This document shows, one piece after another, positions 22,264 through 28,191 of a DNA stretch of 28,191 bases. The stretch is from UBA2922 sp035352555. Its GTDB lineage: Bacteria > Bacillota > Clostridia > Oscillospirales > Oscillospiraceae. A program made the translations under genes and the position numbers. The DNA lies in NCBI GenBank assembly GCA_035352555.1, contig DAOPXW010000026.1, positions 1 through 28,191 of the forward strand, in the 5' to 3' direction. How positions within the stretch are numbered: the first letter of the stretch is position 1; every line of letters begins with the position of its first letter. The notes beneath the pieces were generated by a model. It saw nothing but the letters and a program-made list of their open reading frames with translations. It did no database searches and was not told the DNA's origin.

Positions 22264-23793
22264 ATGAAGAAAACGCTTGCATTGATTCTTGCCCTTGTCA
22301 TGGTGCTCGCGCTGTGCGCCTGCGGCACGGCGCCCGCGCCCGCCGCCACCGCCGCCGGCGGCGAGACCGACCAGACCGTCACCCTGGCGGAGAGCTTCGC
22401 CTATCCCAGCCTCGATGCCCACAAGGACTATTACGGCTGGTATACTTCCATTTACGGCATGACCGAGACCCTGTTCAAGATGGACGACAACTCCGTGGCG
22501 CAGCCCTGGCTGGCCGAGAGCGCGGAGAGCGACGGCAGCACCTGGACCGTCACCCTCAGGGACGGGATCTGCTTTTCCAACGGCAAGGCCGTGACCGCCG
22601 ACATGGTGGTGAAAAACCTCCAGCGGGCCGCCAAGGAGAACGACCGCTTCGCTTATCTGGCGGGCTATGAGATGAAGGCCACCGGCGACAAGACCCTCAC
22701 CATCACCACGCCTGAGGTGTACCCCACCCTGAAAAACGATCTCGCCAGCCCGGAGCTTGCCATCATGGATCTGGACGATACCACGGACTTTGACAAGGCC
22801 CCTATCTGCACCGGTCCTTTCGTGATCTCCTCCTTTGAGCCCGAAGGCACGGTGAAGGTGGTGCGAAACGAAAAATACTGGGGCGGCGACGTGAAGCTCG
22901 CCGGCGCGACCTTCCTCTATATGCAGGAGGACGACCCCAAGCAGATGGCCATGCAGAACGGCGAGATCGACGGCTACACCAGCGTCACCGCCGCCGCGCT
23001 GGAGACCTACCGGAAGGCCCCCGACACCTATAAAGTCAGCGTCGTCCCCGCCACCCGCCTGCAGTTCTACGCGCTCAACGAAAACCGGCTGGACGCGGCC
23101 GTGCGCCAGGCCATCAACCTCACCGTGGATAAGAACGCCATCGCGAAATACTTAAACGGCACCGTCACGGCGGCCACCGGCCCCTTCGGCACCGCCACCG
23201 CCTACGGGAAGGTCACCGTCCCCGCCGTGGACACGGCCAAGGCCAAGAGCCTGCTGGAGGCGGACGGCTATACCCTCAACGCCAACGGCATCTATGAAAA
23301 GGGCGGCAAAGCCCTCAGCCTGAACATCTGCTACTACGCGGCCCGGTCTCTGGATACGCTGGCCACCCTCATTCAGGAGCAGCTCAAGGCCATCGGCATC
23401 GATTCCACCCTCACGGTGGAGGAGGACCCGGACGGCACCTATATCACCACCGGCGACTTTGACATCGCCCTGTACTGCATGATCGCGGACAAGGCCGGCG
23501 ACCCGTATTACTTCGTCAACGCCGTGCTGCGGCAATCCAGCCGCTGGGCCATCGCGGGCTTCCACTCCGACGCGTGCGAGGCGCTCATCAATCAGCTCCA
23601 GTACGAGACGGACACCGCCAAGCGCGCCGAGCTTGCCAATCAGATCGTGCAGCTCTCCATCGATGATAACGCCTTCGGCTATGTGGGCCTGTTCAACAAG
23701 ACCACCGTGCTGCGGGCGGGCGTCACCGGCTGTTCCGAGACCTGTCCCTTCGATTTTTACGAAATCGACGCCAACACGAGCAAGACAGCCTGA
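22264..23793 (+). CDS. ABC importer substrate-binding lipoprotein, NikA/OppA type
   Basis: A 509-residue family 5 extracellular solute-binding lipoprotein. The signal peptide MKKTLALILALVMVLA is followed by lipobox LCAC with C20 lipidated. The mature protein shows family hallmarks: IYGMTETLFKMD, then WLAESAESDGSTWTVTLRDG and FSNGKAVTADMVVKNLQRA, and APICTGPFVISSFEPEGTVKVVRNEKYWGG. Family members bind peptides, nickel complexes or metallophores; the ligand cannot be read from sequence. GAGGAG lies 5-6 nt before the ATG. It is followed by a terminator hairpin and then the permease genes, a layout that usually gives excess binding protein over membrane subunits. Two methyltransferase genes lie upstream. 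Confidence 0.92.
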   Translation: MKKTLALILALVMVLALCACGTAPAPAATAAGGETDQTVTLAESFAYPSLDAHKDYYGWYTSIYGMTETLFKMDDNSVAQPWLAESAESDGSTWTVTLRDGICFSNGKAVTADMVVKNLQRAAKENDRFAYLAGYEMKATGDKTLTITTPEVYPTLKNDLASPELAIMDLDDTTDFDKAPICTGPFVISSFEPEGTVKVVRNEKYWGGDVKLAGATFLYMQEDDPKQMAMQNGEIDGYTSVTAAALETYRKAPDTYKVSVVPATRLQFYALNENRLDAAVRQAINLTVDKNAIAKYLNGTVTAATGPFGTATAYGKVTVPAVDTAKAKSLLEADGYTLNANGIYEKGGKALSLNICYYAARSLDTLATLIQEQLKAIGIDSTLTVEEDPDGTYITTGDFDIALYCMIADKAGDPYYFVNAVLRQSSRWAIAGFHSDACEALINQLQYETDTAKRAELANQIVQLSIDDNAFGYVGLFNKTTVLRAGVTGCSETCPFDFYEIDANTSKTA

Positions 23794-23807
23794 AATAAAA
23801 GCGCGTC

Positions 23808-23836
23808 AGGGGCGGGTCATTCCCGCCCCTTTTTAC
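23808..23836 (+). terminator. Leaky intra-operon terminator after the binding-protein gene
   Basis: AGGGGCGGG (23808-23816) pairs with CCCGCCCCT (23822-23830), loop TCATT, followed by TTTTT. No promoter was found between it and the permease gene, so partial read-through is expected. Confidence 0.85.
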
Positions 23837-23859
23837 ATTTTGTGTATGGAGAAATGCCT

Positions 23860-24801
23860 GTGGGTAGAACGATCGGGAAAAGACTGCTGCAGCTCATACC
23901 GGTGCTTCTGGGCCTGACGCTTCTGGTGTACGCGCTGATGGATCTCGCCCCCGGCGACCCGGCGGCCAAAAGGCTGCAGGCCCAGGGTGTCGCCGTCAGC
24001 GAGGAGACCCTGGACGCCGCCCGGGAGGAGATGGGACTGAACCGCCCGTTCCTCGTCCGGTACGGCGACTGGCTGCTGGGCGTGCTGCACGGCGATCTGG
24101 GGACCTCGTACAGGGATGGCCTGCCCGTGGCCGCAAAGCTGTGGAAGGGGCTGAAAAATACCCTCGTGCTGACGCTGGCGAGCCTTGCGCTCTCCGTGGC
24201 CGTGTCGGTGCCGCTGGGAGTCTATACCGCCGTGCGGCAAAACCGGGCGGGGGACTATGTCATCCGCTTTTTGAGCTTCGTGGGCGCCTCCATGCCGAAT
24301 TTTCTCATCTCCGTGCTGCTGATGTATTTTTTCTGCATCCGGGTGAAGATTTTTCCCGTCATCGCCAAAAGCTCCGTTCAGGGACTGTTCCTGCCCGCGC
24401 TGGCGCTGGCCGTTCCCCTGATGAGCCGCTTCGTGCGGCAGATCCGGGCGGAGGTGCTGGAGGAGCTTTCAAAGCCCTATGTCGCCGGCGCGCGGGCGAG
24501 AGGCGTGAAGGAGCGGTATGTGCTGTATAAAAACGTGCTGCACAATACCCTCAGCGCCGTCATCACCATCGTGGGACTGTCCGTGGGCGGACTGCTGGGC
24601 GGCAGCGTGGTGGTGGAGACCATCTTTTCCTGGCGGGGCATCGGCAAGCTCGCCATGGACTCCATCACGGCCCGGGATTACCCCGTTATTCAGGGCTTCG
24701 TTTTATGGATGGCGGTGATCTTCGTAGCCATCAATCTTGCCACCGACCTCGCCTACCGCGCGCTGGATCCCCGGGTGGACGGATTGGAGGGCGGACGATG
24801 A
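23860..24801 (+). CDS. ABC importer permease, NikB/OppB type
   Basis: The first permease has 313 residues if started at the GTG at 23860, which has GGAG 8 nt upstream and gives the usual N-terminus (M/V)GRTIGKRLLQLIPVLLGLT. An ATG at 23854 sits too close to that site, and a GTG at 23842 is also in frame. The segment MDLAPGDPAAKRL and the loop MGLNRPFLVRYGDWLLGVLHGDLGTS are typical of NikB/OppB/DppB permeases, with about six membrane spans. The EAA-type loop contacting the ATPases is in YVAGARARGVKERYVLYKNVL. It overlaps the next permease by ATGA. Confidence 0.92.
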   Translation: MGRTIGKRLLQLIPVLLGLTLLVYALMDLAPGDPAAKRLQAQGVAVSEETLDAAREEMGLNRPFLVRYGDWLLGVLHGDLGTSYRDGLPVAAKLWKGLKNTLVLTLASLALSVAVSVPLGVYTAVRQNRAGDYVIRFLSFVGASMPNFLISVLLMYFFCIRVKIFPVIAKSSVQGLFLPALALAVPLMSRFVRQIRAEVLEELSKPYVAGARARGVKERYVLYKNVLHNTLSAVITIVGLSVGGLLGGSVVVETIFSWRGIGKLAMDSITARDYPVIQGFVLWMAVIFVAINLATDLAYRALDPRVDGLEGGR

Positions 24802-25640
24802 TGAAAGGCCGACCTGCCGCCCGCGCCGCGGTGAAGCGCCGGGTCTGGGTGTTCCTTATCCTGGCGATTCTGCTGGTGGCGCTGGCCGTCGCCGCTCCGG
24901 CGCTGGCGCCCAACGACCCCAACCGGACAAACTCCGACTTTATGAAGATCGCGCCCTGCGCGCAATTTCCCCTTGGAACGGACAAGCTGGGCCGCTGCGT
25001 CCTCTCCCGTGTCCTGATGGGTGCCAGGACCTCCATCTTTTCCTCCCTGTGCGTGGTGGCCGCGTCTTTCGCGTTCGGCACAGTTCTGGGCGTGCTGTGC
25101 GGCTGGTACGGCGGCGCGCTGGACGAGCTTGTCATGCGCGCGGTGGATATCCTGCTGGCCTTCCCCCAGATGGTGCTGGCCATCGCGGTGGCCGGCGTGC
25201 TGGGCGGGAGCCTCCTAAACGCTATGATCGCTATGGGCATCACCGGCTGGACGCTGTACGCCCGCCTGGCGCGGAGCGCCGTGCTGACCCTGAAGAACGA
25301 ACCCTTCATCGCGGCGGAGAAGCTCTCCGGGTGCGGTACGCCCCGGCTTCTCTGCCGCCATGTGCTGCCCAACATTTTTGGCCCGCTGCTGGTAAACGCC
25401 GCCACCCAGATCGGCACTATGATGATCGGCATCGCGGGGCTGTCGTTTCTGGGCATCGGTGTCACCCCGCCCCAGGCGGAATGGGGCTCCATGATCAACG
25501 AGGCCCGCGCCTATATCCAGCTGGCGCCGTGGACGGTGCTGGCGCCGGGCGGAGCCATGCTCATCACCGTGATGATCTTCAACTATCTGGGGGACTCCGT
25601 CCGTGACCTTATGGACGTGAGCGGACAAAGCCATGAATGA
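24798..25640 (+). CDS. ABC importer permease, NikC/OppC type
   Basis: The second permease has 280 residues. The N-terminal span is followed by APNDPNRTNSDFMKIAPCAQ then FPLGTDKLGRCVLSRVLMGARTS, the FxLGTDxLGRD-like signature of NikC/OppC/DppC proteins. The EAA-type loop is NEPFIAAEKLSGCGTPRLLCRHVLPN. GGAGG lies 7 nt before the ATG, which overlaps the previous stop by 4 nt. The gene overlaps the first ATPase gene by 8 nt, so the importer subunits are translationally coupled. Confidence 0.93.
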   Translation: MMKGRPAARAAVKRRVWVFLILAILLVALAVAAPALAPNDPNRTNSDFMKIAPCAQFPLGTDKLGRCVLSRVLMGARTSIFSSLCVVAASFAFGTVLGVLCGWYGGALDELVMRAVDILLAFPQMVLAIAVAGVLGGSLLNAMIAMGITGWTLYARLARSAVLTLKNEPFIAAEKLSGCGTPRLLCRHVLPNIFGPLLVNAATQIGTMMIGIAGLSFLGIGVTPPQAEWGSMINEARAYIQLAPWTVLAPGGAMLITVMIFNYLGDSVRDLMDVSGQSHE

Positions 25641-26583
25641 CGCGCTGCTGAAAATTGAAGACCTGAGCCTGTCCTACGGCGGCGGCCTTGTAGCGGCGGA
25701 TGTCACCTTCGACGTGCGCCGCGGCGAGACGCTGGCCGTCGTGGGCGAGAGCGGCTGCGGCAAGACCTCGCTTTTGAAGGCCGTGCTGGGGCTTGACGGT
25801 CTGGGCGTGGCGGTGGAGAGCGGGCGCGTGATATTTGACGGCAGACCGCTGTCAGAAATGCCGAAAAAGGCGCGGCGCGCGCTTTTGGGCGGGGAAATCG
25901 GCATGATCTTCCAGAACCCCGGCGCGGCCTTCAACCCCATCCGCAGCTATAAAAAACAGTTTTCGGAGCTGCTGAAAAGCCACGGGCGGTTCCAGGGCGA
26001 GAGCTCCTATGCCGAAATACGGGAATGCTTTGAAAAGCTGGGGTTGCCCGAGGGGGAGCGCATCCTCAACAGCTGCCCCTACGAGATGAGCGGCGGCATG
26101 AACCAGCGCGTGGCCATCGCCGCCGCCATGCTGCTGCGGCCGAAGCTGCTGCTGATGGATGAGCCCACCAGCGCGCTGGACGTGACCACCCAGAAGACCG
26201 TGCTGGACGAGCTTTCCCGGCTGAAGGCGCTGACGGAGATGGCCATGATCCTCGTCACCCACAACCTGGGCGCGGCGGCCCGGATCGCCGAGCGCACGGC
26301 GGTGATGTATGCCGGCAGGCTTGTGGAGTACGGCGGCACGCAGGCGGTGCTGAAGACGCCCTGCCATCCATATACCCGCTGCCTCATAGACGCGATTCCA
26401 AAGCTGGACGGGCGTCTGCCCTCGGGACTTGAGGGACAGCCGCCGCTTTACGGGGCGGAGATGCCTGGCTGCGCGTTCCGCGACCGCTGTCCGCTGCGAA
26501 GGCCGGACTGCGCGGAGCGGCCCTATGCGCAGGAAGAAGCGGAGCCGGGACATTTCGCGGCCTGCGCGGAGGGACGGATATGA
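25633..26583 (+). CDS. ABC importer ATPase, NikD/OppD type
   Basis: This 316-residue nucleotide-binding subunit has Walker A GESGCGKTS at residues 38-46, Q-loop IFQNP, signature MSGGMNQR, Walker B LLLMDEPTSALD and switch His VTHN. The C-terminal extension carries the oligopeptide/dipeptide transporter ATPase cysteine cluster (GCAFRDRCPLRRPDC), seen in OppD/DppD and metal-peptide importers. Its start overlaps the second permease gene by 8 nt (ATGAATGA) and its end overlaps the second ATPase gene by 4 nt. It pairs with that ATPase to power the importer. Confidence 0.94.
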   Translation: MNDALLKIEDLSLSYGGGLVAADVTFDVRRGETLAVVGESGCGKTSLLKAVLGLDGLGVAVESGRVIFDGRPLSEMPKKARRALLGGEIGMIFQNPGAAFNPIRSYKKQFSELLKSHGRFQGESSYAEIRECFEKLGLPEGERILNSCPYEMSGGMNQRVAIAAAMLLRPKLLLMDEPTSALDVTTQKTVLDELSRLKALTEMAMILVTHNLGAAARIAERTAVMYAGRLVEYGGTQAVLKTPCHPYTRCLIDAIPKLDGRLPSGLEGQPPLYGAEMPGCAFRDRCPLRRPDCAERPYAQEEAEPGHFAACAEGRI

Positions 26584-27362
26584 ACGAGGCGAAAGCCGTC
26601 CTTAAAGTGCGGGGACTGTATAAGACATTCAAAAGAAAAGGCGTCGCCGCCGAGGCCGTGTCCGACGGGACCTTTGAGCTCATGCCGGGCGAGATACTCG
26701 GTATCGTGGGCGAGAGCGGCAGCGGAAAAAGTACTCTTCTTCGCTGCATAGCCTGCCTTGAAAGACCAACGGCGGGAGAAATAGAGCTGGACGGCAGAAA
26801 TATAGCCGGAAAAAGACCTTCCAACGTGTGCCGGACAGTCCAGATGGTGTTTCAGGACGCGGCAAATTCCTTTAATCCCAGGATGAAGACCGGCGCGACC
26901 ATCGACGAGGCCGTCCGTCAGCTTGCCGGGCTTTCGGGTGGGTCTGTGAGGAAAAGGCGGGATGAGCTCATCCGCATGGTGGGACTCGACCCCTCGCTGG
27001 GGGAGCGGTACCCGGGCGAGCTTTCCGGAGGTCAGTGCCAGCGGCTGGCCATCGCCCGGACGCTGGCGGGGGAGCCGAAGGTGCTCCTGTGCGACGAGGT
27101 GACCAGCGCGCTGGACGTGTCGGCCCAGGCCCAGATCGCGGGGCTTCTGGCGGCGCTGCGGCGGGAGCTGGGGCTGGCCATCGTGTTCGTGTCCCACGAT
27201 CTCGCGCTGGTGGGCGGCGTGTGCGACAGAATACTTGTGATGCGCGGCGGAAAAATAGTGGAAACGGGCGCGGCCATGGAAATGTTGACGGCACCGAGGG
27301 AGGAGTATACAAAGCTGCTGCTCTCGTCGGTGTTGAGCGTGGAGGATGGATATGAAGAATAA
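26580..27362 (+). CDS. ABC importer ATPase, NikE/OppF type
   Basis: This 260-residue second nucleotide-binding subunit has Walker A GESGSGKST at residues 44-52, Q-loop MVFQDAANSFNPRM, signature LSGGQCQR, Walker B VLLCDEVTSALD (V where most subunits have P) and switch His FVSHD. It lacks the long C-terminal cysteine cluster of its partner, so it resembles NikE rather than full-length OppF. Its ATG overlaps the previous stop by 4 nt, and its end overlaps the start of the hydrolase gene by 11 nt, which binds importer and hydrolase expression together. Confidence 0.93.
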   Translation: MNEAKAVLKVRGLYKTFKRKGVAAEAVSDGTFELMPGEILGIVGESGSGKSTLLRCIACLERPTAGEIELDGRNIAGKRPSNVCRTVQMVFQDAANSFNPRMKTGATIDEAVRQLAGLSGGSVRKRRDELIRMVGLDPSLGERYPGELSGGQCQRLAIARTLAGEPKVLLCDEVTSALDVSAQAQIAGLLAALRRELGLAIVFVSHDLALVGGVCDRILVMRGGKIVETGAAMEMLTAPREEYTKLLLSSVLSVEDGYEE

Positions 27363-28191
27363 AACAAGAAGTTGGCTCAAGGTTCCAGGCACGGACTGCG
27401 CCATTCCGCTGACGGTGATAGACGGTTCGTCGGAGGGCAAAAGCGTCCTCATCTCCGCCGGTGTTCACAGCCGCGAATGCGTGGGCATCGAGGCCTCGCG
27501 GCGGCTTGCCCAGCGTCTGGACCCGGAAAAAATATGCGGACAGGTGGTCATCGCCCATTCCTGCAACTATACCGGCTTCGTCAGCCATTCGGACGACATG
27601 GTGCCGGGGGACGGGAAAAATCTGAACAAGTGCTTTCCCGGCGACAGGGCGGGCAGCGTCAGCGAGCGCATCGCGGCGTGCATCACGGAAAGGCTCATCT
27701 CGGAGTGTGACTGCGCGGTGGACCTCCACTCCGGCGGCGGACACGAATTTCTGGTGCCCCACGCCTATTTCCAGTGTACGGCGGCGCGGGACGTGGTGGC
27801 CGCCTCCATCGCCATGGCCGCCCACGCCGACATGAAATACGCCGTGGGCGCTGGCAACGCCGACGGCCTGTACAGCAGCGCGGCGCTTTCCGGCAAGCCG
27901 TCGGTGCTGGTGGAGCGGGGCCAATGCGGACTTTGGACGGAATCGGAGAGCGAGCAGGCGGCCTTTGACGCAAAAAATATCCTGCGGTTTCTGGGCGTGC
28001 TGTGTGACGGCGTCGCCCCGGTGCGCTATCCGCAGGAGGTCACGGAGCGCGCCTTTTACGAAACCGCCCCGGCCACGGGCTGTTGGTATCCGGCGAAAAG
28101 GCCGGGCGAGCGCGTCGCCGCCGGGGAGGTAGTGGGCGTCATTCGGGACGTCTACGGCGAGCTTCTGGCGGAGATCCGCGCAAAGAGCAGC
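27352..28191 (+). CDS. AstE/AspA-type zinc hydrolase (M14-like), partial at window end
   Basis: At least 280 residues are encoded and the frame is still open at the window end. Zinc ligands fit the succinylglutamate desuccinylase/aspartoacylase family: H39 and E42 in GVHSRECVGIE, and H126 in DLHSGGG. The family motif GKNLNKCFPGD (N-L-N-R/K-x-F-P-G) is at about residues 88-98. Family members remove acyl groups from N-acyl amino acids; related proteins act on small peptides. There is no signal peptide, so it should act in the cytoplasm. GGAGG lies 6 nt before the ATG, inside the end of the upstream ATPase gene (11-nt overlap). The tight coupling suggests that it processes the imported substrate. 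The C-terminus seen so far (GERVAAGEVVGVIRDVYGE) resembles the beta-barrel domain of this family. Confidence 0.88.
   Translation, partial: MKNKTRSWLKVPGTDCAIPLTVIDGSSEGKSVLISAGVHSRECVGIEASRRLAQRLDPEKICGQVVIAHSCNYTGFVSHSDDMVPGDGKNLNKCFPGDRAGSVSERIAACITERLISECDCAVDLHSGGGHEFLVPHAYFQCTAARDVVAASIAMAAHADMKYAVGAGNADGLYSSAALSGKPSVLVERGQCGLWTESESEQAAFDAKNILRFLGVLCDGVAPVRYPQEVTERAFYETAPATGCWYPAKRPGERVAAGEVVGVIRDVYGELLAEIRAKSS

Overview
The window is GC-rich chromosomal DNA from a spore-forming Gram-positive anaerobe, most likely a clostridium of the Oscillospiraceae type. This is inferred from the spoIIA sporulation operon, a T-box leader in front of valS, a SigI/RsgI sigma/anti-sigma pair, strong Shine-Dalgarno sites, consensus sigma-A promoters, a clostridial-type thioredoxin reductase and a bacterial GlnRS. 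No phage, transposon, CRISPR array, tRNA or rRNA was seen. Almost every transcription unit ends in a clear GC-rich hairpin terminator.

Layout. 1-3.9 kb (minus strand): a GT-C type membrane glycosyltransferase, a Nif11-like small protein behind a perfect 23-bp inverted repeat, and glnS with a near-consensus promoter. 3.9-8.1 kb (plus): thioredoxin reductase and thioredoxin, then a consensus promoter, a valine T-box leader and valS. 8.1-9.6 kb: spoIIAA-spoIIAB-sigF. 9.7-12.1 kb: a PcrA/UvrD helicase that looks leaderless. 12.1-14.1 kb (minus): hypB and an orphan solute-binding lipoprotein. 14.3-17.7 kb: a HAD phosphatase, small unknown proteins (including a 27-residue peptide with six cysteines and a complete set of expression signals), a threonine 3-dehydrogenase-like enzyme and a DUF1810 protein.

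17.9-20.1 kb is the most interesting regulatory locus: a SigI-family sigma factor, its RsgI-like membrane anti-sigma factor, and a downstream lipoprotein. The RsgI tail carries three 11-residue W-G-E repeats, and the lipoprotein ends in a related 11-residue pattern. The sigma gene and the lipoprotein gene are each preceded by the same motif, CCCCG-N18-CGTA, which resembles known SigI promoters. Together they look like a small self-contained envelope-sensing regulon.

20.3-28.2 kb holds two SAM methyltransferases followed by a complete NikABCDE/Opp-type importer (binding lipoprotein, two permeases, two ATPases) and, overlapping the last ATPase, an AstE/AspA-type zinc hydrolase that runs off the window end. 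The translational overlaps tie the importer to the hydrolase. The layout suggests uptake and intracellular processing of a peptide-like, acylated or metal-chelating substrate whose identity is not known.
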